Below are positions 36,841-48,649 of a stretch of 64,000 nt of DNA, one piece after another. Numbering within the stretch: position 1 is the first letter of the stretch; each line of letters starts with the position of its first letter. The position numbers and the translations under genes are program-made. The stretch covers positions 167,516-231,515 of the forward strand of contig NMRA01000202.1 in assembly GCA_002633005.1 (NCBI GenBank), read 5' to 3'. This DNA is from Phoronis australis. Taxonomy: Eukaryota > Phoronida > Phoronidae. Below the pieces are notes generated by a model, which was not told the origin of the DNA, made no database searches, and saw only the letters and a list, made by a program, of their open reading frames with translations.

Positions 36841-37950
36841 GAAGGCGCGGCAAGAGCCTCAATGTGGAAGATAGCGAGACCGCATGCTTTGCATGTAATA
36901 TATGGCGATATCTCTCGCCAAGTCTTACGCTATCTTTCGTTTTCGCGAGGTTCTGCGGGCTACGGAACGCACGCCAGGGGAAGATCGTTTACCGACAGCG
37001 TGCTGTTGCAGGTTCTTTCTACGTTGCAATCGTACGTAAGCTTACAGCACAGCAACTCAATTCAATAACATCACGATGTTTAAATAATGTAAATCACCTC
37101 ATTACTGTTTCGCCACCATTCTTCCATTACGTTGAGTAGCGTAAGATAAGCTAAACTCGCCTTCAGGCTTACCTGTTGATTAACCCTTAACACTCATTCC
37201 AAGCTTCGGTATTCAAAACACATCTGTTGTAATAAAATAATTATATTCTCAGGTAGGACCATAAACCTTTTGTTTAAGCTGCATTTACTTACACAGGCCA
37301 AGAGCGACAGCTGCACGACTAAGAACAGGGTTCACAAAGAGCTACTACCAATTGGAGAGACCGTATCGTCCACAAGTCGGCTTTCCTAGGAGTCAAAGGA
37401 CAAACCGTCGTGGAAATCGGCATTCCGTAGTCCGCTCCAAAACACGTCGACAGAGACAATTTACGAGAAATGAAAGCAGCAGAAGTTATCAAAAGCTGAA
37501 AAGGTCGTTTAGCGTTGCAATTATAATTGACGGCCGATATTACAAGATAAGGCCATTGCTTTTTTCGTCTGAAAATACCACATCCAGCTACACGCGAAAA
37601 TGATTTGACCGACTAAAAGTAAGATAGTACGCTATTGCTGGGTTAAGAAGTAAATGCCCCTGTCCGAACACTAGTTCTCACACGCGCTGGCGTGCCCTGG
37701 CAGATCTCTTATTTAATTTTCTGAGCAAATTTACAATATTCTACCACTTCACAGTTGTCTACACAACTGGGTCAGATCTTCACAAAAAAATCGTAGTTCC
37801 GAACTACAGGAAACTGTCGTTTAACTTACACCACTTAAAATCCACTACCCGCAATTTTCTTTTAAATGTCATTAGTGCGTATGTCTTATGCAAATTAGTA
37901 TACCATTCAAAGATCTCAGTCAAATGGAAATCTCACTAGGTTCTTGCAGG

Positions 37951-38066
37951 CAAAGCTCGTGCAAAGCTCGTGCAAAGCTCGTGCAAAGCTCGTGCAAAGC
38001 TCGTGCAAAGCTCAAGCTCGTGCAAATCTCGTGCAAAGCTCGTGCAAAGCTTGTGCAAAGCTCGTG
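37951..38066. repeat. 11-bp minisatellite (CAAAGCTCGTG)n
   Basis: About ten and a half copies of CAAAGCTCGTG, mostly identical, with one short phase slip in the middle and two single-base variants. Because 11 is not a multiple of 3, open frames through it on both strands show an 11-residue repeat (SSCKARAKLVQ type). They are not genes. Confidence 0.95.
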
Positions 38067-38962
38067 TCAAAATGAAGAAGTTATTTGCAGTGGGTTTGTC
38101 AAGCAATAACCACGATATCAACTTGAGGTTAATTGTGAAATATACAGAATTGTCAGTAAAGATTGCGATCAGACTAAGCAAATCGATCCACGCGCATTAA
38201 TTTTTACTTCATCGGGTTTTGCAACTACCTGAGGTAACATTTTGTGTTGCAAATTTGAAGCCTATTTATGTTCCACTTTTTTCCTCATGACCCGAGGAGG
38301 AGCCACTGGAATTAGCGGACCTTTGTCGATAAAATCCTTGGTTCGCCTTGATGGCCTACGACAGAAAAACATTGACTCGCAAAAAGGCTCAAATCCAGGT
38401 GAATAACTCGATGCTGCTTTTAAATCTAAAACAACATATTAAGAGTACATCGTCCTTACTAAACAAGTTGTTTACGAACCCCCTGCTTGGTGAGGGAAAA
38501 CATTCACCCGAACTATTAATTATTTTAAACTCATTACTGAATATCACATCGTGACTGAAAATTTCAGTATATATGTCCAACTATGTAAATGTTTTAAAGA
38601 ATCAAATTTTTATATTCTTGGCGTAACCAATTAAAAGTCGCTTTGGAGACAACCAAATGGATGCCACAGTGCACGCAATGTCATCTGAACTAATTAGACT
38701 GTCGCCTAAATTATCCTCTTCATCAATAATTTCTCGTGCAATATTCTCGCACAATTGCGCTTCATTCTTAATTCCGAAAGAGTGTTGGACTACCCAAGCA
38801 TTTCGCAACTACCTAGCTGACCATTGACCCACGAACAGCATTTGTATGCGCTACTGAAATATGAATGCTGACAACAACAACCACTCACTGGTTTCGCCAT
38901 TATATTTAGTATAACGAGACTGGCCATGTACAGCACAAGCCAAAAGTATCCAGACAAAATGA

Positions 38963-39099
38963 CCTGGGCAGAGTTCAGTAGCTGGTACCTGACGACTAGA
39001 AAATCTAGCAAAAACCACGTATTCTCATTCAAAATACACGGCAATAACTCGCGTAATTTCGCGAAGTCCTGGTTCTAGAATTACTGAACTCTCCCCTGG
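38963..39099. mobile_element. MITE family A, copy 4 (inverse, nearly complete)
   Basis: The ends CCTGGGCAGAGTTCAGTA and the inverse of CCAGGGGAGAGTTCAGTAA give the best view of the family termini. The core reads in the opposite direction to copy 1: TCTAGCAAAAACCACG, then TTCAAAATACACGGCAATAA, then TCGCGAAGTC. Confidence 0.85.
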
Positions 39100-41507
39100 A
39101 GTTGCTCGTAATAGCGGCTGGTCGAAAGACGAATTCATCGTCAGAGTTGTCTCCCCTGATGATCGAGAATGAAGAGGAATTAACAGGAACTTTATTGAGG
39201 TGACTAAGTCATTCTGTAATTAAGAATTTGCCGCCCTAATATTTGTTACCAGTAAAGTTTTGCTGTTAACAGAATTAGCCGTCATGACGGGAAACTGTAT
39301 TTTTTCTGATTACTTTTGTCTTCTACTATAGCCTGGCTATGCCCATTGATAAGACCAAATTTACGTTGAGGTTTTGGTAATGGACCTTGTTTAGAATTTA
39401 GATTAAGATTCGAGGTAAGTTTGGTTAGATTTTTGGTGTTACGACGCCGGCTGGACATTCCCCTTACGATAATAATACAAATCTTCGTGCATATTAGGAA
39501 ATGACATATTTTTGTATTTCTGCTATAAAAATTGACAGTAGAATTGGCATTGAATCATAAAACTCCAAATATAATGTTGATGAAAAAAATTACCAGAATT
39601 CAAACTTTAAAAATTGACCTAATTGACCTTGGGTTTTGCCAATTCTCTGATTAAGAAATCAACGGTTAAAAATTTCCACTCATGTGTAGTTTGCAAACCT
39701 TTCCATTTTATCCCGATACTCATGTGAAGTCGGCCGGTACCACAAGTGTTTGACTTATCGACAAGTAGGTATAATTATTTTATCAANAAATTCGATGCCA
39801 TGGCAAAGGCTATTATTTGGGCTTAGGTTTCGAATAAAAGTGTTTGCGTAAAGATCCGTTTCATGAAGTTTTTAACAAAAATGAAGCGGAAATAGTGCCT
39901 TTAAAATAACATCACCAAATTTCATTTTGATTCATATGTACAAGATGAACTCTCAAAGATGCCGCTACAAATTTCTAAATTTATACGGCTATAATTTTTT
40001 TTCATAAGCGTTATAAAAAGTCTATATTAGATGGCCCCTCATGCAAAACTGGAAAAATGTAAAAACAATTCCTAAAAGCCTGTTGGAGAACAGCGCATAA
40101 AACATAGTATCTAAAAGTTTCACGTGAGTCTGATTAGTCATTTTTGAGATGTAAAGTTCCGAACTTAGTCAAATTAGGACATTTTTAGGGTCTTACATAA
40201 GTGTCTCGTCCGCCAGAGGTTTTGAGCATGTAGACAAAAAAAAACGGACAGCCCACATTTTTCGTTTACGATACTCGTATCCGAACAATTGAATTCAGTA
40301 GTAAACAACGTTTTACCACTTACTCGAAACAGTGCAATCTGAGCGTTTTGACAAGAGTTCCGACACAACTTTTCGAACTAAAAAGCAATGCAGTATTTGT
40401 TGTTTGACGTGAAGCAGGTTCAATCATAGAACTGTAGGAATTTTGCCAAAGTTCTATGGTTCAATTTAGCTCCACTTTCTCTTGACTTCATCAAGAGAAA
40501 TCTTATTTGACAATCGAACCATTGTCTACAAAGTCAGACTGTTGCATACGATTTGATGCATCAAGTCCTGTGCAAAAATCCGAAATTGTGACAAGGTTTA
40601 GAACTGGCCGATCTGACTGAGACGGTTTCGTTGCATAACACAGGCTGTTGTCGCGTAAGTAGGCTCGAACGACACTACAGAAGAAACGGAGCTCCGGCTA
40701 TTAATAAAAATAACAATGTCCAATCATCTTTCGACTAATGCCCGAACCCATAAGGATCACTTTTACAAGCATGCACAAAGGAATAATTAATTAAAATTTT
40801 ACCTTTTAAAAGGAATCTTATATCAAGTTTAATTCCAGAATCATTCTAATAAATATAAAACATGCGTTACGACATTTCGTTCATCACATCTTCTGTTGGG
40901 GATCTCTTGGCAATGGGGAATGATCTTATGAGAGAGAGAGATCCCGATAAACTGGATAACAGCCAGTTGCTATGGCAACTTTCATTTAGCGAGCGCCGAG
41001 ATCATTTGATATGATCACTTGAAAGCAGCGAGTGCATATGGGTAATCACATACGCAAAAATATTCCATATATGGGTTAGATAACAACTGGTATATATTAT
41101 TAATTGTGGCTTGGTTGAACAAAACACGTCGCAAGTGCCTATTCCCAGCCTAAGAGCACGTAAAACCTATGGCTACACCGGTTTGGACTGAAAATCCGGC
41201 TTTGTTTGCACGTTTTTATTGCATTATATATATGTGTTTAACACTAGTTTAATGACTTTTCCCAAACACTAAATAATGTTCAGGAAAGAAAATATTACTT
41301 TGTGTGAATACGCAGCATGAAGACAACATAAGTTGCCCCAAGTCATATTCAGGTTTATAGCGAACTATGTTTTCATATTTTTTGTTGATTTAATAAAAAC
41401 CTTCGATTTGCTTCGTGCACTTGTTTTGTCCAAACAAACATTAGCCATTGGTATATATTACTTTGAAGGTGTGTCAATGAAGATGCTTTCAGGAAAGCCA
41501 AGTAAAC
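39100..41507. other. Intergenic, no gene seen; contains the single N
   Basis: Base 39787 is N. Part of 39860-40060 is weakly similar to 56745-56900 (AACCAAATTTC...TGTACAAGA(T/C)GAA...CTCAAA), suggesting an old dispersed repeat. No gene is recognised. Confidence 0.4.
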
Positions 41508-42305
41508 TATATTAGTCAGAATTGGAATAAAGTTCTCAGTACACAGTCGACGATTTACGTACCTTGTTAACGTCCTCGGCCTTCACTCTGAGACCTTTCT
41601 CAAACTAATGATGACATGAGAGGCTGCGACGTGTGACGTCATCCTGAGTGGGGACATCTGACGGACGTATCGGAACGTTAGTCTGGCTAAATCGTGTCAC
41701 TGGGTTGTATATGTTAGATGCAACATACTCTATTCATGGAGGAGCCTTGTTTTTTAACATAGAAAGCTTCTCGTATCCATCTTGAGCTTCTCTTCATGTC
41801 CCGGGACAAAATTTTGCAACGGTCCCAATCTTAATATCTCAATATCTTTGCAATGTTCGGAAAGACGACATGAAGTCTGAGGAACACCGTCCCTAAACAC
41901 GTAACCAAAAACGGACTTCTCAGTCCGTGTACCACAGCTCGGCAGTCACTGATCATACTATTCAATTTAATCGTGCCATCCATTGGAAAATTTTGTCCCG
42001 GGACACGAACAGAAGCACAAGATGGATACGAGAAGCTTTCCACGTTAAAAAAACAAGGCTCCTCCATGAACAGAGACACTGGACATTACGTTCTATTTAA
42101 CATATACAACCCAGTCATACGCTTTAAGCAAACAAATTTTCACAGATGTCCGTCAGATGTCCCAAAGCAGGATGACGTCACACTTTTCAGCCTCCACGTC
42201 ATCATTAGTTTGAGAAAGGCCTGAGAGTAGCAGGTCGAAAACGTCAACTTGGTTCGTAAATCGTTGACTGTTTACTGGGAACTTTACTCCAGTTATGATA
42301 TATCC
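41508..42305. mobile_element. Large fold-back element, about 0.8 kb, with arms of about 300 bp
   Basis: The left arm (about 41508-41816) and right arm (about 41990-42305) are inverted copies with indels. Paired blocks include ATGGAGGAGCCTTGTTTTTT with AAAAAAACAAGGCTCCTCCAT, GAAAGCTTCTCGTATCCATC with GATGGATACGAGAAGCTTTC, TCCCGGGACAAAATTTT with AAAATTTTGTCCCGGGA, and outer blocks such as CAGTCGACGATTTACG with CGTAAATCGTTGACTG. The 170-base loop and the arms carry no recognisable protein. Confidence 0.88.
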
Positions 42306-43179
42306 AGTCAAATGAACCTGTTTTATCAATATATTAGCCAGGTAAGTGCGATAGTTAATATCCAAGTAGAGAACATGTTCTGTGGTTTTTAGACCGTTCG
42401 GATGATCAATTCGTCAAGGGATATTGAGCAATAAAAGTAAGATAACTGCCAACAAGACAGTTAAGTGTTTTATTACATGATGAATACAGTATCGTTCTTC
42501 GAGAGAAGAATGGAAAGTCTTACTCGCAAAAAAGATAGCAGCAGAATTTTTAACATAGCAGTGTACCAAGAAAACCTGTCATCGGCGATTCTATAGCGCC
42601 TATGCTAATGTTCTCTCGCTATTTCCCACACGTGGAGTTTCTGTATCTTCTCGAAGAAGGTGTTTGTCTTACGTCCCCATATCACAAAAATGAGCCACTT
42701 GGGGAACACATGTTTCTGTTTTGTCTACTACTCTTCCACAGATAGTGGCTCGGGAAGAAACGATGCATCAGCCCGATGTGCGAACGCTGGTGAATTTAAG
42801 GGTATGTTTATTTCAGTGCATCCTTGAAAGAAGTCTTGAAAAGTGTTGAGTTTGGAATTACACAGTAGCAGCCAGGTATGTTCAAAAATGCATCAGCAGG
42901 ACTAAAAATCTTTTAGAAACCCTTTTCCAATGAATCTTAATGTTTTCTGAAAGAAACAAAAAGTAATTTCAGGTGTTTTTATCATTTAATATGGTGCCAA
43001 ACCTTAACTAAGCACCCATTCCTGCCGGTGATCTACTTTTTGTGGAATCAAACATTAAGCATTCCATTTAACTTAAGAAAGTGATCTTTGAAGTTCATGC
43101 AGTTGAGGTTTGAATGCTCTGGTGAAGATAACAAACTGCTGGATGGACTTTTTTATTACCGGGAGTTTCTGTAGATATG

Positions 43180-43530
43180 CCCATGGGCGTGTATTCGGAA
43201 AAAGAACAATTTCAGGTGTTTCAGCAACAGCAAATAAACGTCCGGGCGTTTACTCGGAAAAGGGGGCGTGTAAACGGAAACTCTTAGCCTTGGCAGATAT
43301 GAAAATATCAACGATTTTTTGCATAAAACTGTGTTTTTAATTTTAAGATAGTAGGTATATAGTTCGCCAACACTTCGCTGAGGCTAAAAGTTGACCCTGA
43401 GTAGGCTTTTAACAGGAAAATTTCCGAATAAACGCCTTGCTATTTGAATACTTGACATGAGAAGCTGTAAAACGTCCATGTTAGATAATTCGGCATAATT
43501 TTCCGACAGTAAACGCACATGGGCGTTTTA
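43180..43530. repeat. Short repeats of GGGCGTTTACTCGGAAAA in both orientations
   Basis: Direct copies occur near 43185 (GGGCGTGTATTCGGAAAA) and 43243 (GGGCGTTTACTCGGAAAA). Inverse copies occur near 43424 (TTTCCGAATAAACGCC) and 43499 (TTTTCCGACAGTAAACGC). The outer pair, each next to a CCCATG or CATGGG, looks like terminal repeats of a degraded element. Confidence 0.55.
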
Positions 43531-44177
43531 TCGAATGGGTTTATGAAAATCACGGTAGGATGTTAGAAGCACTATTTTAGTGGATTCGAAGCCGAGCCCC
43601 GAGCTTACAGAAATGAGTATGAACGTAAATGTTGGTGCAAAGCCATACGTAGATTTTAAATATATCCCGTAGGTTGAGTATATGAATGAAATAACTAAAT
43701 AAATAAAAATGTGCTGTTTTTTATCTCAGTAAAAGAACATACACCTTATTAACACAATGAACTTAAAAACTGAATGTGGACCATTTGCTTGGACACCTCA
43801 CAAACAAGATTATTTCCTGGAAGCGGAGACCGGTGCTCGGTCCAAATCGGAAACCCCGACATTTGAAATCCAATTATACGTCCACTGTCTTGTTGGATAT
43901 GGAAAAACCCGAATTTAACCGAAAATTAACAAATATAGTTGAAAATGAGGATGCAAACAGTTTCTCTGAGCAATACCTTTACCACCAAGCACATTGATTT
44001 TGATAACGCACGTATTAATAGACCGCACACTTTCCACATTTAAGCATACATTGAAAGGAAGCACATGTGTTCCTACAATACGTCTTCAATTGTCAAATGT
44101 GCGAAGAATTAGGCTTATTACCTGACTCGTCTACGTCACGGTTACGAAACAACACATACGTGTACCGAGGCATGTAG

Positions 44178-44420
44178 ATATGAAGCGCCAAAGGATTCTT
44201 AAACGATTGCCTTTCAGTGCGTTGACTTCCTGCTCGTTGAAATGTTCTTACCAAGTTTAACGTGTATTTAACTTGCTTAATGAACGCGTAGTATTATTTA
44301 TTCAACGCGCTAAATTGGTTCTTAGACGATTATAGTTCTCTTCGTTTCCACACGCACTGTTGCTTAATCCACGCGTAGTATAGTATTGTTTATTCAACGC
44401 ACTGAATTTGTAATTCATTA
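44178..44420. repeat. Dispersed repeat of 'TATGAAGCGC...CTTAAACGA' type, copy 1
   Basis: TATGAAGCGCCAAAGGATTC then TTAAACGATTGCCTTTCAG, followed by several TTATTCAACGCGC and TTAATCCACGCG segments. Similar text occurs at 52463-52640, in pieces at 57671-57990, and inverse at 59240-59277. Confidence 0.5.
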
Positions 44421-44682
44421 TGTCCAATAAAAGACAGGTTTACAGTCAGTAACGACGCAAGGGGGCAGCACTGACAAAACATGGCCGTGGTGGAGCGCAA
44501 TCTTCGAAACTGGCCTTGTACGCAAGTACAAAGTGTTAGTCTTCCGTAATTTTGAGATTAGAGAGCACAGACATGATTGGACTATATAAACTCATTAAAA
44601 GTACTCGTTGAATAAGGAATTCTGTGCGTTGAATAAGTACAGAAAGGTATCCCTTTAAGGTTATCTCAAACCCATAGGCGTG

Positions 44683-44893
44683 AACATGACCGCCGGACCT
44701 AAAACATGACCGGCCGCCAGCCGGGTCCTCCAAATCGGTCTCACCACAAAGTAGGACCAACGAGTATGAAATGGGACCGCCGGATCAGAAAACGGGACGG
44801 ACACACCTAAAAGCATAACCGCCCCACCACAAAACAGGACCGCCGGAGACTGAATATGACCGGCGCCGGGAATTAAAACTTGACCGACAACTC
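44683..44893. repeat. Degenerate tandem array of about 20-bp units
   Basis: About ten units of the form AAACATGACCGCCGGACCT recur with strong drift: ATGACCGCCGG, ATGACCGGCCGCC, TAGGACCAACG, TGGGACCGCCGG, CGGGACGGAC, CATAACCGCC, CAGGACCGCCGG, ATGACCGGCGCCGG, TTGACCGAC. The spacing is 18-24 bases. It is markedly GC-richer than its surroundings. Confidence 0.7.
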
Positions 44894-45042
44894 AATTGTG
44901 ATGACATACATGTATATACAATTGAAAGGTCAACATTTAGAATTAATACATATAACCTAAACCAGCACATTTTTAACTAAATAATAAAAAGTCATGTTTT
45001 CCAATTTGACGTTTCAGTCAAGACAAAAACGCGTTCGAGGAT

Positions 45043-45578
45043 AACTGGTTCTCGGGTGAAGAGCCTTGGTGCAAAGTTGTGACAGCATTGCGCCGATGTA
45101 AAAAACTGACCAAATAAAATGTGACACAAAACAAGTGTCATTAAATACTACATTCTTCCATAGTAAACTTAAGTTATTTGGCTTTCTACCGTTATTTTGC
45201 TGCTAAAATTGTGGTGCGGTCTTTCAATTGTGCGTCGGCTTTCGGCACTATGAAATATTGCCTTACCTATTGGCCAGTTTCTTTTTTCCCCAACTCTTCA
45301 ATCAACTGTTCTTCTCTTCCACAAGGTTGTGTACATGTCACAAGAAATTATCGGAACTGGTTTCATGTCGTTACAAGTTTTCAAAATTTTAATACCAACA
45401 AAGCGAATTTCAGAACAAATTTTGCTGCTGCAAAACTGTCATCATCTGAGAGATGTAGCAAAATTTTAGGGAATGGCGTGTGCGCGTGTCACGAGCGTAC
45501 TGTTCTCAAAACGAGGACATACTTCTCTTTGTTACAAAGGGCGGAAAATTATGCAACTAAATGACGTTTGTAAGGCTG
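45043..45578. repeat. Interspersed repeat M, copy 1
   Basis: Matches 55828-56232 in inverse orientation. Shared blocks include ACTGACCAAATAAAAT, GTGACAC...GTGTCATT, CCTATTGGCCAGTTTC, AACTGGTTTC and CCTAAAATTTTG (as complements). Open frames across it differ between the copies, so it is not a gene. Confidence 0.65.
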
Positions 45579-45954
45579 TTTTTCACTTAAACGGCTGCAA
45601 CGGGCAACGTAATCGTCGGTTGCCTCGCACATTTTGCACACACCTCCGCAGTTTGTTAGCTCTACATGATGATATAAGTTTCACGACGAAGCGACGAACA
45701 GACATACCTGGGCTGTGTGAAATTACGGGTTCTAACAGAGCTCAACACTTAGTAGCCATCCAGCTAGCTGTATGAGGAGTATCGTCAAAATACAGCTAGG
45801 TACCACTGTGTGTTGAACTCCGAATCATTAGTAAAATTGAAGGAACACGAATTCTCGAACAATAACAACTTTGACGTGTTTGTCGGAAAACTCAGGATTT
45901 TTGTCAGAAGTGTCTAAGTGTGTAACAAATGTCAACCACTAAGAACGTGAAAAT

Positions 45955-46078
45955 ACAAAAATCGGCTTATTTTTCCTATTATTTTGTCGGATGATTATTA
46001 AAAATCGGCTTATTTGTTAGACTTGTCGGATGATAAACAGCAAAATCGGATTATTTGATTGACATGTCCAGTAAATAG
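45955..46078. repeat. Three tandem copies of an about 42-bp unit
   Basis: AAAATCGGCTTATTT...TTGTCGGATGAT occurs twice, and a third, diverged copy reads AAAATCGGATTATTT...CATGTCCAG. The second and third carry GTTAGACT or GATTGACA in the middle. Confidence 0.75.
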
Positions 46079-47218
46079 CACCTTAAAACACTGATGTAGA
46101 TTACATTTACATTTCCTCTATTTTATATAATTTCCGCACCAGTTATTAGTGCACACAAGAGTACGCATGTTACCAGGGGGAAGACTCTGAGGTTAACTTA
46201 TAATTTATCTGAGTTTGACGTTCGAATTGGCGCAGCCTGGGACTTCTACGCTGTCACTTCTACTTCGTACATACACGTATTTTGCCGATTTGTTGTATTT
46301 AATTCCTCCCACAGTTTTACCGTCATGCGTATGAAATTTATTTTCCATTCATAGTCAATGCATATTTGCGCTTCAAATCTTCAGCAGAGACCATCGCTGC
46401 ACTGAGAAGTTAATTCCTAGCAGTAAAGCAATGTAACTATGCTAATGAAATTTGCTTGAATGAAGGATATTCTAACGAAATTCAGCCGACAGCGTGAACA
46501 CGATCAATGCCATTTTCAGGGAAGTGAGTGGCAAACTGTTAAGTGTGCCTACGAGTATTTACGTCACCAGGCGATTAGACGGTCTACGCCAATGGTAAGT
46601 ACATCTGGTTGGTGAATGGCGCATTGTTGCCGAACCATTAGCAGCCAGAGTGAAGGATAGCACGGTACTACTTTTGCATCGCAACTGACGTGTTTTGTTT
46701 AGATTGAGGAGTTTTAACCTGATGGGTGTAATCTGTAGAGCAGCTAGAGCCATTTTGTGAAAGGGTTGTTGACCCGCGTAATGTTTCTAAGCATTTTTAT
46801 AAATATATGTTACACAAGGTACGTGATGATCACAAGGAGTTGTCAAATGAGATTCGTAGAGTGCATGCGTTGAGTATAGGTCATTAATGTGTTGACATTT
46901 AACGTGTTGACGTATTTATCATACTTGCACAACCAACTTCTAAAATGCGCATTTACCGAGTTTACTCCTGATGAATTAGCGGCAACACAGAGTGTTTCAT
47001 AAGGAACTTACCGGGTAGAGGTTTCTCCCACGCACAGATGGCAATTCTTTTTGTCTCGAAAAACTTATAGCGTACAATAACGACAATGAATATTTGAATA
47101 CGGGATGGTCATAGGGCTAACACTATCGAAGCCGGCTTGAAAATAAGACAGCATTAGATTTCATAAGATGCAAATTTTTCTTAATTTTGCCTCTCAAGAA
47201 TTTGTAATTTTTGTTCAC
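46079..47218. other. Intergenic, no gene seen
   Basis: No recognised coding sequence or repeat. Confidence 0.4.
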
Positions 47219-47373
47219 CAGGCTGAGTTGCATAGAGCTTCAAACGTTATCCGCTGGATAAGTTTGATTGTTGCATGACGTCAGGTGTATTGTTCAATAA
47301 CAACAACGTGACGCGTGATAATGCGACGTCATTGTTGCGATATGGCGTATAGCTTTTATGCAACTGGGCCCAG
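47219..47373. mobile_element. MITE family D, copy 2 (complete)
   Basis: The termini are AGGCTGAGTTGCATAGAGCT and the inverse of GGGCCCAGTTGCATAAAAGC. Next to the left end is the palindrome TTATCCGCTGGATAA. The interior is nearly identical to 22215-22380 on the - strand. It is non-coding and about 155 bp. Confidence 0.85.
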
Positions 47374-48064
47374 TAGCGCCGAGACGACAGTATCTGTGGG
47401 CGTTACGTTCCGTCTGAAATCTTTTACATAAAATAAATCTTCTTCAATGAAATAAACTTTCCAAAAATTTAAAGGCATAATTGCAAAAATATTTTTTTCA
47501 CTTGGTAGTGATACTTCAGCAATTTTCATCATTTTCATCAAATTTCAATAATTCATCCCCCACCAACTTCTTTCCCTTCATCATCCTCGTTTTTCATTCA
47601 TTTTCCTACTGTATGCTCCGCTACCCGAAATTTGATACTTCCCAATGTCCCATCACCCCAACCCCCGCCTAATACGCCTATATAAATAACACGGCTTGGA
47701 AATCGGCAGCATTTTATGAATCACCGTACTATAGTTCTGCAAAGGAATGGTTTACGAGAAAAGGTAACAGAACTTATCAGAAGCAGAAATGGTCGCTTGA
47801 AATTGCTTTTGATTCCTGATGTATGACAAATTTCGTCTGAACTCCGGCCACAATCTGAATTGATCTAAGTTTGATAATACAGGCTAGTGACGGCTTGCGA
47901 AGTACATGTTTTAATTCCTAGTGATATTTCCCGAACTTTAATGGAGAATAATAGCAATTATTTCACATGTGAAATAACCCGTAACACCTAGGAGTATTTT
48001 CATAGCCTCTAATATCCCGACCTCGGGGGTGTTTCATGTCTGCATGTGCGAACTTCAATCCAGC
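47374..48064. other. Intergenic, no gene seen
   Basis: The stretch 47740-47840 is weakly similar to 37460-37580 (TTTACGAGAAA...AGCAG...AGAAG...GGTCG...TT(T/C)CGTCTGAA). Nothing coding is supported. Confidence 0.35.
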
Positions 48065-48626
48065 ACTCGCTGGTTCCCTACCCCGCTGGTTCCCTACTTG
48101 CCTTGCCAGCACGCAGGATCACGCAGTAGCACGCGCTTTAGCATTGGTTGATGTAACCTCAGCAGTCATTCGTTACCTTTACAACAACGTGAGGAAACAG
48201 CGGGCTATGAAAGATTTTTAGCCTTGTCATGCAAGTGGCGTAGCAGCAACTATTTCGTTTCTGCAATAATGTTTAGTAGCTGCGCGCTTGAATCACATAG
48301 TATACATGTACAATAAACACATATCTGGCCGATTTAACCGGCGTGTTATTCATATTGTACAAATACAGTATCGTAAAACAGTAGAAAGATGCACTCCGAA
48401 AAGGCGCAACCACGATTTCTGGGATTCACATTTCCTGAACATAAATTTTAAGCATCGATTTGTCTGAACAACAGACCACAGTCATGCCAGTTTCTATGCG
48501 TAAAGCGCTGCCAGTTAAGAATTCGACCAGCTAATCAGAAACGCCGGTGTAAAAAATTTCCCGAGGAAAATTACGTGATACCAGCGTGCTGGCTACCACC
48601 TAGCGGTACGCAGGGAACCAGCGAGC
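48065..48626. mobile_element. Long member of palindromic MITE family H (562 bp)
   Basis: It begins ACTCGCTGGTTCCCT, with a second CGCTGGTTCCCT a few bases on, and ends CAGGGAACCAGCGAGC. The halves of the family hairpin (GCCAGCACGC at the left, GCGTGCTGGC at the right) are separated by about 450 bases of unique non-coding DNA. The flanks AATCCAGC (48057-48064) and AATCCAGA (48627-48634) form an 8-bp duplication with one mismatch. Confidence 0.8.
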
Positions 48627-48649
48627 AATCCAGAACTGCCATAGAGCTC

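Noticed and set aside
37888-38200. Open frames on both strands with an 11-residue repeat
   Set aside because: They arise because the 11-bp minisatellite has no stop in several frames. No homology or start context supports a gene.
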